From Betaproteobacteria bacterium (GTDB taxonomy: Bacteria > Pseudomonadota > Gammaproteobacteria > Burkholderiales > Usitatibacteraceae), in the NCBI GenBank assembly GCA_016711875.1, contig JADJSD010000023.1, positions 248,001 to 312,000 on the forward strand: a stretch of DNA of 64,000 nucleotides, read 5' to 3'. Position 1 is the first letter of the stretch. The number at the start of each line of letters is the position of its first letter. Position numbers and translations under genes: made by a program. Below the pieces are notes generated by a model. That model was given only the letters and a program-made list of their open reading frames with translations, did no database searches and had not been told where the DNA came from. Of this stretch, positions 7,461-15,540 are shown one piece after another.

Positions 7461-9830
7461 TCAGGTCGGAGCTCCCGCCGACATTTTCCGTCCCGCGAAG
7501 CTCGCACAGAAGATGAGCGAGAGCAGGGCGCCTGCGGCCACGGTCGAGCCGATCGCGTCGACGATCGGGATGGAGGAAGTGCCCAACAAGCCGAAGCTGG
7601 CCACGGTCGTGAAGTTGGCGAGCGCCAGGGAAGCGAGCGTGGTTGCGTTGTCCTCGGCGGGCCGCTCGGCCATCCCGTCGACGAAGAGAGCGTAGTTCGA
7701 ACCGATGGCCACGACAAGCGTGAGGCCGACGAGGTGCGGCACCGTGAGGCGCGTGCCGGCGAGCGCGTGGAAGGCCATCACGACGAGTAGCGCCGCGGCG
7801 AGCGGCATCACGATGCGGGCCGTTCGCCGGATCGAGCGCAGGGCGAGGGCGAGCAGCACGCACACCGCGGCCACGCCCAGGGCACCCAGGCGCACGGCCT
7901 GCTCGAAATAGCCGGCGTACAGGCTGTCGGCCTCGGCCTTCACGTCGATGAGCATCGCGCCCGCCACGCCGGCACGCGCGAGGGCGGCATCGAGCGGGGC
8001 CCGTTCGACGACGCCGCCGACGCCGCGCAGGCCCACGAGCGCCGTCCACTGCCCGGTCTCGTCGCGATAGAGCATGCCATCCAGGGCGAGGTCGAGCGTG
8101 GTGCCGCGGAAGGCCTCGCGCCCGAGCGGGGCCGCGACGCGGGCCGATTGCACGTCCGCGATGAAGGGCTCCAGCTTGCCCGGGCGCAACGGCATCCCCG
8201 AGAGGGCTTGCGCGAGCCGCGCGCGCAGCGTGGCCTCGTCCGGCAGGCTCGCGCGGCGCAACGCCTGCGTCGCCTGGCTCGGCAGCAGGCGGGCGGGACT
8301 GTCGTATCCGGCGATGGTGCCTTCGCGAACGAGCGGATCGAGATGGCGACCGACTTCCTCGGCCGCGGCGAGGGCGCCGTCCTGCGTGGGCGAGAACGCC
8401 GCGATCAGGAAGCGCGCGTCGGGCGCGGCGAGTCCGGCGCGAAGCTCCGCGTCGAGGGCGCGATCGGCTTCGCCGATGGGATTGAGGCTCGCGAGGTCGC
8501 GGTCCCACAACGGGACGGATCGCGTCGCCAGCACCGCGATCGAGGCGACCGCGGCGGCGAGAACCGCGAAGCGCAGCGGGCGGGCGGCCTGCATGACGCC
8601 CAGGAGGCGGCGTCCGATGCCGGACAGGTCGCGCACCTCCAGGTTCGCCGGCACGAGCGCGGGCAGCACGTGGCGCGTGACGAGGGCCGCGACGACGAGT
8701 CCCGTGATCGAGTACAGGCCGAGCTGCGAAAGCCCGGGCAGGCTCGACAGCAGCATGGCCGCGAAGCCCGCGATCGAAGTCGCGAGCCCCAGCCGGATCG
8801 TGGGCCAGAAGGCGTCGAGGCCGTGCGGATCGCCGGTTCGCGCACCGCGCCGCGACTGGACGAAGAAGTAGATGGAGTAGTCGACGGCCTCGCCGATCAG
8901 CGTGGTTCCGAAACCGAGGGTGATGCCGTGCACGACCCCGTGCCCGAGGGCGACGGCGGCGATACCGGCGATCGCCCCGGAGAGCACCGGCAGGAGGCCC
9001 AGTCCGAGCACGACGAACGAGCGGTAGGCCCACAACAGCACGACGACGATGACGGCCGTGGCCGCCGAGCTCAGCTTCGTCACTTCCGCCTCGATCATCG
9101 TGCGGGCCCGCACGGAAAACACGCCCGGCCCGGTCATGACGAGCCGCGCACCGGTGGCTTCGGCCCCCAGGCTCGTGGCGGCCGCGGCGAAGGCGGATTG
9201 CGCGGCGGCCATGGCGCGGGCCTGGGCGTCGATATCGGCCGCGCCGGCCCGGGTGCGCGCCACGAGAAGGGCGCGCTCGCCGTCCGGCGAAACCCAGACA
9301 CCACCGCGGACGAGAGGCCCGCCGGTCGGGGTGAGCCTTTCGACCAGCACGCCCATCTCGCCCGTGGGGTCCCGCGGAACGAGAGCGCCCATCGCGAGCC
9401 CGAGCGGCGAGGCGAGGAGCGCGATCGTCTCGCCGACGGACTCGCGAAGCCCCGCGACGGAAAAACGGTGCGGGTCGACCGCGGGGCTGAGAGCATAGCG
9501 ATTGGCGAGGAGCAGGTCGCGTTCGCGCTCGAGACCGGCGGTGGAGCCGTTCGCGACGCCGGCGAACACCGGGCCGGCGCGCAGCGCGGCCGCGACGCCC
9601 CGCGACAGGTCGGCCCGGGCTTCGGACGTCCCGCCTTCGATGCCGATCAGCACCATGCGCGAAAGGGCGCCGCTCTTCAGTTGGTCGACGAGCAGTCGCT
9701 GGCGTTCGGTCGGCGCCTCGGGCAGGAAGGACGAGAGGTCGGCCACGAACCGGGCCTGCGAAATCACGGCGAGGCAGGCGCCGATCCCCGCGAGCCACAG
9801 GGCGATCCTCGCCCAAGCCCCGCGCCTCAC
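7461..9830 (-). CDS. MMPL/RND-superfamily exporter
   Basis: Membrane protein of 789 residues. It has one N-terminal transmembrane helix, a large periplasmic domain, a helical bundle, a second periplasmic domain and a second bundle, the standard two-repeat MMPL plan. The motifs GFGTTLIGEAVDYSIYFF and VVAIGSNYALFVDG mark the equivalent proton-relay helices of the two halves. Such proteins in aryl-polyene loci (ApeM-like) are thought to move the lipid product from the inner membrane, with the LolA-like protein accepting it in the periplasm. The GTG start overlaps the stop of the LolA-like gene (GTGA at 9827-9830), fitting a joint export role. Confidence 0.88.
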   Translation of the reverse strand: MRRGAWARIALWLAGIGACLAVISQARFVADLSSFLPEAPTERQRLLVDQLKSGALSRMVLIGIEGGTSEARADLSRGVAAALRAGPVFAGVANGSTAGLERERDLLLANRYALSPAVDPHRFSVAGLRESVGETIALLASPLGLAMGALVPRDPTGEMGVLVERLTPTGGPLVRGGVWVSPDGERALLVARTRAGAADIDAQARAMAAAQSAFAAAATSLGAEATGARLVMTGPGVFSVRARTMIEAEVTKLSSAATAVIVVVLLWAYRSFVVLGLGLLPVLSGAIAGIAAVALGHGVVHGITLGFGTTLIGEAVDYSIYFFVQSRRGARTGDPHGLDAFWPTIRLGLATSIAGFAAMLLSSLPGLSQLGLYSITGLVVAALVTRHVLPALVPANLEVRDLSGIGRRLLGVMQAARPLRFAVLAAAVASIAVLATRSVPLWDRDLASLNPIGEADRALDAELRAGLAAPDARFLIAAFSPTQDGALAAAEEVGRHLDPLVREGTIAGYDSPARLLPSQATQALRRASLPDEATLRARLAQALSGMPLRPGKLEPFIADVQSARVAAPLGREAFRGTTLDLALDGMLYRDETGQWTALVGLRGVGGVVERAPLDAALARAGVAGAMLIDVKAEADSLYAGYFEQAVRLGALGVAAVCVLLALALRSIRRTARIVMPLAAALLVVMAFHALAGTRLTVPHLVGLTLVVAIGSNYALFVDGMAERPAEDNATTLASLALANFTTVASFGLLGTSSIPIVDAIGSTVAAGALLSLIFCASFAGRKMSAGAPT

Positions 9831-10429
9831 GGGCCGGCCTTGCGGATCATCATCAGGGAGCGGTCTCCGCCCACCATCTGGATCTCGATGCGGTGGATGC
9901 GCGCCTGCTTGCCCGAGACGTCGATGCGGGTGACCAGGCGCGCGGCGGTCGGCGTTCGCGGCAGGAGCGTGAGCGTCCAGCCCTCGATGCCGCCCGCGAC
10001 GGAGAGCGCGTGCAGCGTCTCCAGGGTGGCGCGATCACCCGCGAGTGTCGCGCGGATGCTCTCGACCAGCACGGCGATCTCGGGCTGGTCCTTCATCGAG
10101 AGCGTCATGCGCCGCCCGCCGCGTTCGAGCACGAGCGAATCGCCGTCCGCGATGAGCACCTCGTGACCCGGTGCCGTGGTGCGACGCTCCAGGTAGCGCG
10201 GCGGCACGAAGCGCAGCTCGCCGGAGGATTCCACCGGCGCGTCGAGCAGCGCGAGATGCTTGATCTCGTTGTAAGTCGCGTTGCCGGGCGGGTTCTTCGC
10301 CAGCAGGCCCATGAGCGCCCCGACATCCCACGCGCCCCACGCGAGCGCCGGCAGGCATGCGGCGACGAGCGCGGCCGCGAAGCGGGCGAGGCGCGCTTCA
10401 GCGCGGCGGGGCCGGTGCCCAGAAGTCAT
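9827..10429 (-). CDS. LolA-like periplasmic lipid carrier
   Basis: Protein of 200 residues starting with a basic stretch and a hydrophobic signal sequence that ends around LPALAWG, so it should be exported to the periplasm. The rest has the beta-rich pattern of outer-membrane lipoprotein carrier LolA variants found in aryl-polyene loci. It would shield the hydrophobic product on its way to the outer membrane. I chose the ATG at 10429, which overlaps the end of the acyltransferase gene by 32 bases. An in-frame ATG further upstream at 10465 would place 12 residues ahead of the signal and is less likely. Confidence 0.78.
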   Translation of the reverse strand: MTSGHRPRRAEARLARFAAALVAACLPALAWGAWDVGALMGLLAKNPPGNATYNEIKHLALLDAPVESSGELRFVPPRYLERRTTAPGHEVLIADGDSLVLERGGRRMTLSMKDQPEIAVLVESIRATLAGDRATLETLHALSVAGGIEGWTLTLLPRTPTAARLVTRIDVSGKQARIHRIEIQMVGGDRSLMMIRKAGP

Positions 10430-11345
10430 GGAAGTTGAACCAGTTGTAGGGGGCGTGCCGGGCATTGCGCTCGAGACATTGCGCGTAGCGCTCGATCGCC
10501 TCGCGCACGAGCGCTTCGCGCCCGGCCCGGCCGCCTTCGGGCAGCGACGAGAAATCCGCGAGGGGCTCGAAGCGCACCTCGTAGCGGTTGCCGCCCAGGT
10601 AAAGGCCCGCCATGAAGACCACCGGCCGGCGAAGGACGGCGGCCAGGCGCATGGGGCCGGTCGGAAACAAAGCGGGCGCGCCCAGGAACGGAAGGCTCAC
10701 GGACTTCTCGCCCTCCGGCGCGCGGTCGGCGAGCACGCCCACGAGCGAGCCGGCCTCGAGGGCCTCGCCCAGGCGCAGCATCGAGTCGACGTGCCCGAGC
10801 GCGACGATGCCTTCGACGGCCTTCGGATTGATGGCCTCGAGCACCGCGTGGATCTTGCGGGCGTTCTCGGCGAACATCGCCATCGTGACCGGCCGGTGCG
10901 TCCGGTCGCGGCCGCAGGCGCGCGCCGCCTCGAAGCTGCCGAGGTGGCCGCCCATGAGGAAGACCCCCTCGCCCGGCGGCGCGTCGTCCACGCATCCGGC
11001 GCCCGTCACGCGGATGTCGAAGGGCTCGAATCGGTCGGCGACGAAGAAGACGCGATCGTGGATGGTGGAGGCGAAGCTGAGGAAGTGCCGGTAGCGCTCG
11101 AGGAGGCCGGGCTCGCGACCCAGGACGCGGGCGAGGTAGCGGCGCGACTCGCGGCGCGCGGCACCGGAGGTGGCGAAGAAGTAGGCGGCGATGAGGTAGA
11201 GGAGCGGGCGCACGGGCGCGCGCCCGAGGGCGAGGGAAAGCTTCGCCATGAAGCGGATCAGGAAGGGACTGCCGCGCTCCTCGCGCTCACGCCATGCGCC
11301 ACGCGCCGCCGCCTCGCCATCGCTCCCGCGCAAGGCGTCGTTCAC
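10398..11345 (-). CDS. LpxL-like lysophospholipid/lipid A-type acyltransferase
   Basis: Protein of 315 residues of the HtrB/LpxL family, inner-membrane acyltransferases that use acyl-ACP donors. The catalytic HX4E motif is in GGHLGSFE, His134 to Glu139. The N-terminal region contains an amphipathic to hydrophobic helix around residues 30-58. In this operon it probably attaches the finished acyl or polyene chain to a lipid acceptor. The GTG start overlaps the preceding dehydratase stop (GTGA). It differs from housekeeping LpxL in its position within a biosynthetic operon rather than near lipid A genes. Confidence 0.85.
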   Translation of the reverse strand: MNDALRGSDGEAAARGAWREREERGSPFLIRFMAKLSLALGRAPVRPLLYLIAAYFFATSGAARRESRRYLARVLGREPGLLERYRHFLSFASTIHDRVFFVADRFEPFDIRVTGAGCVDDAPPGEGVFLMGGHLGSFEAARACGRDRTHRPVTMAMFAENARKIHAVLEAINPKAVEGIVALGHVDSMLRLGEALEAGSLVGVLADRAPEGEKSVSLPFLGAPALFPTGPMRLAAVLRRPVVFMAGLYLGGNRYEVRFEPLADFSSLPEGGRAGREALVREAIERYAQCLERNARHAPYNWFNFHDFWAPAPPR

Positions 11346-11665
11346 GTCGCGCCCTCCGCGCGGCGCGGCGCCACGGCCCCGCTCGCCACGAGCCCGGCTT
11401 CGCCGTGCACTTCGAAGCGGATGGCGCCGCCCGGCGCCTGCGCGAAACGCAGCACGAGCGGTTCGCCCGGCGGCACGGGCCGCAGGAACTTGGCGCTCGA
11501 GAGCGTGAAGGACAGCGGATCGAAGCCGGCGCTTCGCGCGAGGGCGGCGAAGACTTCGCCGAGCAGGGCCACGCCCGGCAGGATCGGACGGCCCGGGAAA
11601 TGGCCCTCGAAGGCCGGGTGGTCGGGGGCGATGCCCAGCGGGACTTCCCCGGCCGACGGGTTCAC
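11342..11665 (-). CDS. FabA/FabZ-like 3-hydroxyacyl-ACP dehydratase (ApeI-like)
   Basis: Small hotdog protein of 107 residues with the dehydratase signature EGHFPGRPILPGV near residues 20-32, containing the catalytic His. It should dehydrate 3-hydroxyacyl-ACP. It is shorter than FabZ (about 150 residues) but keeps the core fold. The GTG start overlaps the synthetase stop (GTGA), and the stop overlaps the acyltransferase start. Together with the dehydratase at 2712-3164 it makes the second dehydratase of the locus. Confidence 0.8.
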   Translation of the reverse strand: MNPSAGEVPLGIAPDHPAFEGHFPGRPILPGVALLGEVFAALARSAGFDPLSFTLSSAKFLRPVPPGEPLVLRFAQAPGGAIRFEVHGEAGLVASGAVAPRRAEGAT

Positions 11666-13023
11666 CGCAGCCCCTTCACCTGGTGCTCGATTGCCACGAG
11701 AGCCTCGCGCGGGAGCTTGCCCGTCGCGCGCCGCGGCAGGGCGTCGACGAGCACGATCGGTCGCGGCAGGAAGACCGGGTCCATGCGCGCGCGCAGGGCC
11801 TCGAGGATCGTGGCGGTGTCGAGCCCCGGCGCCACCACGAACGCCATGAGGCGGGTCACGCCTTCCTCGCGTTCCTCGGGCATGTGGAACGCGCCATCCC
11901 TCACGCCGGGGATGGCGAGGAGCTGGTGCGTGAGCCCGCCGAGCGAGTTGCGCTTGCCCGCGATGTTGACCACGTCGGCGGTGCGTCCCGCGAGATGGAA
12001 GGCGCGGCCGTCCGGTTCGAGCTCGATGTGGTCCGCGAGCCGCGTGGGCTCCTCGATGTGACCGCCCTGGGCCCACGCGGCATCGTCGCGAAGGTGGATG
12101 CGGATGTCGGCGAGCGGCTGCCACGCGGTGCCTTGCGTCGGCCTTCGCGTGGCGAGCTGGCCCGTTTCCGTGCAGCCGTAGATCTCGAGCAGCCGGTCGC
12201 AGGCCTCGGCCTCGGCGCGCGCGGCGAGGCCGGCGGTGAGCGGGGCCGTCGCGGACACGATGCATTCGAGCCGATGCGTGACGCCGTTCTCGAGCCAGTT
12301 GTGCAGGTGGAACGGCGTGGTGAACATCGTCCGGACGGGTGGGTGGGCCGCGGCGGCCGCGTCGATCGCGGCGGCGAAGTAGGGACGCTCGGCGGTGAGC
12401 GCGGCGCCGGTCGCGAGGGGCATCAGCACCGTCGATTCGAGCCCGAACATGTGCTGGGGAGGCACCGTCCCGAGGATCACGTGGCCCGGGCCGCCGACCG
12501 CGAGCCGCTCGCCCTCGGCGAGGACATTGCGCACGAGGCTTCCCCAGTGCTTCACGTGCGGCTGCGGTTCACCGGTCGAGCCCGAGGTGAAGACGATCGC
12601 GGCGACGCGGGCGGCCTCGACCTCGGGCACGGACGAGACGTCGGCGGCGCGGCCCCCGTCAGTCGGCACCTCGACGCGCGGGAGGTCGATTCGCTCCGAC
12701 TCGCCATCGGCGAGGTAGTAGGCGTCAGGGGCGTACGCGCGTATCGCGTCCACGAGGTTGGGCGTCACGGCGGGCGGCAGCAGCGTGGGATGGCCGCGAA
12801 GGACCGTGGCGAGCAGGTTCACCGCGAAGCGATAGCGATCGGCGGCGAGGTTGAGCGCCGAGCCGCGCTCCGGCAGCGCCGCCGCCACCCGCATCGCGTC
12901 GGCGAGCAACTGCGCCGCGGTGACCGGCCTCCCCGACCGGTAGGCCGCCACCGCGCCGAGGTCGCGATGGCCGACGAGGGGGACCCTCGCTTCGGCGGCG
13001 CGGACGGGGGCGACCGGGAGCAT
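11662..13023 (-). CDS. AMP-binding acyl-CoA/acyl-ACP synthetase
   Basis: Protein of 453 residues of the adenylate-forming superfamily. Visible motifs are the phosphate-binding loop FTSGSTGEP, the YGCTETG motif, the hinge region GRTADVVNIAGKR, and the C-terminal catalytic lysine in RRATGKLPR. It would activate a carboxylic acid (in aryl-polyene loci, an aromatic or fatty starter acid) with ATP and load it on the carrier protein encoded upstream (ApeH-like role). It starts with ATG, 16 bases after the membrane protein stop. It is shorter at the N-terminus than typical acyl-CoA synthetases of about 550 residues. Confidence 0.85.
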   Translation of the reverse strand: MLPVAPVRAAEARVPLVGHRDLGAVAAYRSGRPVTAAQLLADAMRVAAALPERGSALNLAADRYRFAVNLLATVLRGHPTLLPPAVTPNLVDAIRAYAPDAYYLADGESERIDLPRVEVPTDGGRAADVSSVPEVEAARVAAIVFTSGSTGEPQPHVKHWGSLVRNVLAEGERLAVGGPGHVILGTVPPQHMFGLESTVLMPLATGAALTAERPYFAAAIDAAAAAHPPVRTMFTTPFHLHNWLENGVTHRLECIVSATAPLTAGLAARAEAEACDRLLEIYGCTETGQLATRRPTQGTAWQPLADIRIHLRDDAAWAQGGHIEEPTRLADHIELEPDGRAFHLAGRTADVVNIAGKRNSLGGLTHQLLAIPGVRDGAFHMPEEREEGVTRLMAFVVAPGLDTATILEALRARMDPVFLPRPIVLVDALPRRATGKLPREALVAIEHQVKGLR

Positions 13024-13039
13024 GGCGTCCGAGCGGGAG

Positions 13040-13705
13040 TCAGTTCGGCGCCTGGAAGCGCGTCGTATCCGAATGCCGCCAGAAAACCGCGATGCCGTCG
13101 AGGATGTGTCCCGGGCTGCCCTGCTTGACGACCCGCCGCCGCACGGCGTACTCGACGATGAACATGAGCGCGACGAGGGGCAGCGTGAGGAAATTGGCGA
13201 GGACGGACCACGCGGCCATGAACCCTCCCAGGTACAGCGCGCAGGAGGCGAGCGTGACGACCAGGAAGAAGACGGTCCAGGCGACCGTCACCTGGCGCGA
13301 GTAATGCGCGAGCTCCGGGGTGAGCGTTCCATGCACGATGCGCGCGAAGCGGGTGCAGAGCGGCTCCGCGGTTCCGGAGAGCGTACGGCCGAACATGATG
13401 GCGAGGAGCAGGTTGGTGCCCGCGTGCTCGAGGAAGTACAGGGTCTGGAAATGGCTTTCGACCGCGCCCCACAGGAGGTAAAGGCCAAGGGCGCCGGCGG
13501 CGAGGGCGATCCACGTGCGCGGGCCGCCCGCGCCCGGCCGGCGAAGGGCGAAGAAGGCGATGACCGCCAGGGGGAAGGTGGCTACCAGGGCGCCTAGCGT
13601 CGGCGATCCGGCGCGGGCGATGGCGTAGTGGGCGAGGAAAGCGCTCGGAACCGCGACGAGCGCGACCGCGACGAGCGCGGCACGCGTGCGCCCGGTGGGC
13701 GTCAC
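13040..13705 (-). CDS. Polytopic membrane protein of the polyene-type operon
   Basis: Protein of 221 residues with about six or seven hydrophobic helices, matching the size and hydropathy of the uncharacterised membrane proteins (COG4648-like) that sit next to the carrier protein in aryl-polyene loci. The motif HFQTLYFLEHAGTN in the middle and a basic C-terminal tail are distinctive. No catalytic motif is recognised. It may anchor the synthase enzymes to the inner membrane, which is inference from position only. The GTG start overlaps the ACP stop (GTGA at 13702-13705). Confidence 0.7.
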   Translation of the reverse strand: MTPTGRTRAALVAVALVAVPSAFLAHYAIARAGSPTLGALVATFPLAVIAFFALRRPGAGGPRTWIALAAGALGLYLLWGAVESHFQTLYFLEHAGTNLLLAIMFGRTLSGTAEPLCTRFARIVHGTLTPELAHYSRQVTVAWTVFFLVVTLASCALYLGGFMAAWSVLANFLTLPLVALMFIVEYAVRRRVVKQGSPGHILDGIAVFWRHSDTTRFQAPN

Positions 13706-14010
13706 TTGGTTCTCCGCTCCGACACGGTCCGGGCGAGGTTCCGCAGCGAACTGAAGATGCGGACGTTGTCCTGGTCGTCGTCCCGCAGCTTGAAGCCGTA
13801 GCGCTTCGACACGACGAGGGCCACCTCGAGGATGTCGATCGAATCGAGCCCCAGTCCTTCCTGATAGAGCCGGGCCTCGGGATCGATGTCCTGCGGCGCG
13901 ACCTCGAGGTTGAGGGCCTCGACGATCATGATCGCGATCTCGCGTTCCAGCGCTTCGAGGGAAGACGCGGGACTGGCGGCGGAGGGGTCTGTCGTGAGCG
14001 GTGTCGACAT
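13702..14010 (-). CDS. Acyl carrier protein of the polyene-type operon
   Basis: Protein of 102 residues with a typical carrier-protein helix and the phosphopantetheine attachment site Ser57 in GLDSIDILE. The N-terminus is about 20 residues longer than in housekeeping AcpP. It is the first gene of the long minus-strand operon, so its promoter should drive the whole set. Only one ACP is seen, whereas many aryl-polyene loci encode two. A second could lie beyond the left edge or be absent. I chose the ATG at 14010; an upstream in-frame start at 14049 would add 13 residues without homology value. Confidence 0.88.
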   Translation of the reverse strand: MSTPLTTDPSAASPASSLEALEREIAIMIVEALNLEVAPQDIDPEARLYQEGLGLDSIDILEVALVVSKRYGFKLRDDDQDNVRIFSSLRNLARTVSERRTK

Positions 14011-14081
14011 GCGCGGCGGGCTTTCTGCGCGGGTTGGGGATCGCGGCACGGGTCTTTCGCCCGCATCCGCCTACGGGCCTG

Positions 14082-14087
14082 ATTATA
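14082..14087 (-). promoter_or_regulatory. -10 element for the polyene-type operon
   Basis: On the minus strand a perfect TATAAT lies about 70 bases before the ACP start, in the otherwise GC-rich gap between prmB and the ACP gene. No convincing -35 hexamer was found 16-18 bases further upstream. Transcription would start near 14075, giving a leader of about 65 bases. Confidence 0.55.
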
Positions 14088-14126
14088 AACGGTTCGAGGC
14101 ACGACTTCCGCTCGCGACCGGGGGCG

Positions 14127-15008
14127 TCAGCCGGACGGAAGCGCTTCGCGCGGAAGCACGAAGACGAAGCCGTCGCCGGCGGCGAAGGCGGGCCAGGCGA
14201 AGGGCAGCCTCGGGTACGCGCGCTGGAGCGCCCGGCGGTTGTGGCCGATCTCCACGACCAGGAATCCGCCGGGATTCAGGTGGCGCCTCGCCTCGGCGAG
14301 GATGCGGCGGGTGTGCAGCAGGCCGTCCGGGCCGCTCGCGAGGGCCAACGCGGGCTCGCGCCGGTATTCCTCGGGCAGGCGGCGCATCGACGCGGCGTTC
14401 ACGTAGGGCGGGTTCGAAACGAGCAGGTCGTAGGTTCGGCCCCCGAGTGCGCCGAAGAGATCGCTTTCGACGAGCCGTACGCGGCGGCCCAGCCGGTAGG
14501 CGCCGACGTTGGTGGCGGCCACGGCCAGCGCGTCCGGGGAGAGATCGGCGGCATCCACCTTCGCCTTCGGGAAGGCGCGCGCGAGAAGGATCGCAAGGCA
14601 ACCGGAGCCGGTGCACAGGTCGAGTGCGGTCGTCACCGAGGCCGGGTCCTTCACCCAGGGCGCGAAGCGCGTCCGCGCCATTTCGGCGATGAAGGACCGC
14701 GGCACGATGACGCGCTCGTCCACGTAGAAGCGGTCGGGGCCGAGCCAGGCCTCGTTCAGCAGGTAGGCGGCGGGCTTTCGGGTGCGGATGCGGCGTGCGA
14801 CGAGGGCGCGGGCCGCGCGGGCGCCGCTCGCATCGACGGCTTCGTGGGCGATGGGCGCGACGTCGCCGGGCGGACGACCCAGGGCCCGCAACACGAGCCA
14901 GGCGGCTTCGTCGAGCGCATTCGTGGTGCCGTGGCCGAACGTGACGGCGGCGGCTTCCAGGCGCTCGGCGGCCTGGAGGACGAGCGAGCCGACGGTCGCT
15001 GGCGCCAC
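14127..15008 (-). CDS. prmB: Ribosomal protein L3 N5-glutamine methyltransferase
   Basis: Protein of 293 residues that methylates a glutamine side chain of ribosomal protein L3 using SAM. It has the SAM-binding stretch ALDLCTGSGCLAI near residues 128-140 and the substrate motif NPPY at 199-202, shared by the glutamine methyltransferases PrmB and PrmC. The N-terminal helical region with its RKPAAYLLNEAWLG stretch fits PrmB. I chose the GTG at 15008, immediately after the stop of the upstream membrane protein. In related bacteria prmB sits next to dap genes, as here, although dapE itself is not seen. Confidence 0.9.
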   Translation of the reverse strand: MAPATVGSLVLQAAERLEAAAVTFGHGTTNALDEAAWLVLRALGRPPGDVAPIAHEAVDASGARAARALVARRIRTRKPAAYLLNEAWLGPDRFYVDERVIVPRSFIAEMARTRFAPWVKDPASVTTALDLCTGSGCLAILLARAFPKAKVDAADLSPDALAVAATNVGAYRLGRRVRLVESDLFGALGGRTYDLLVSNPPYVNAASMRRLPEEYRREPALALASGPDGLLHTRRILAEARRHLNPGGFLVVEIGHNRRALQRAYPRLPFAWPAFAAGDGFVFVLPREALPSG

Positions 15009-15010
15009 GC

Positions 15011-15532
15011 TCAGGGCTTGCCCGGCCGGACGAGCGTGGGCCCGACGCGTTCCTCGATGAACCGGCGAAGGGAGGCGCGCGCGCCGAAGAAGAAGGACAC
15101 TTCGGCCACCACGAAGAGCGGGCCGATGAGCAGTTGCTTCATGTCGTCGAGGAAGGCGGGCTTCAGGCCCTCGAACCGGTGGCCCCAGAACTGGAGAGCC
15201 CAGCCCACGGCGAACACGAGGACGGCGATGCCGAGCACCGGCGGATCCGCGAGCCGGGCGGTGATCTCGCTCGCCCCCGCGCACATCGCGAAGAGCACGG
15301 CCGCCATCGCCAGGCCGAAGCCGATGTCGAGACGCAGGTAGTAGAGGCAGGCGGCGGTGGAGGCGATGGCCGCGGCAGTCAGGTTCACCGCACCGACCGG
15401 AAAGCTCGCCGTGGCGAGGGCGAGCACGATCGCGAAGACGATGAGCGGGATGCCGACGAAGTGGGTGGCGATGTTGCGCCGGTCGCGGTGGACCGCGGCG
15501 TACTGCGTGAGATTCTCCTCGAGGCTCTTCAC
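15011..15532 (-). CDS. Mpo1-like (DUF962) membrane protein
   Basis: Protein of about 173 residues with four hydrophobic segments. The N-terminal pattern with His residues, YAAVHRDRRNIATHFVGIP, matches the DUF962/Mpo1 family. In yeast Mpo1 is an Fe(II)-dependent dioxygenase acting on 2-hydroxy fatty acids in the membrane; activity of bacterial members is not established. I chose the GTG at 15532, which leaves only eight bases after the pilU stop. It is tightly packed between pilU and prmB on the same strand. Confidence 0.78.
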   Translation of the reverse strand: MKSLEENLTQYAAVHRDRRNIATHFVGIPLIVFAIVLALATASFPVGAVNLTAAAIASTAACLYYLRLDIGFGLAMAAVLFAMCAGASEITARLADPPVLGIAVLVFAVGWALQFWGHRFEGLKPAFLDDMKQLLIGPLFVVAEVSFFFGARASLRRFIEERVGPTLVRPGKP

Positions 15533-15540
15533 GAGCCGGT

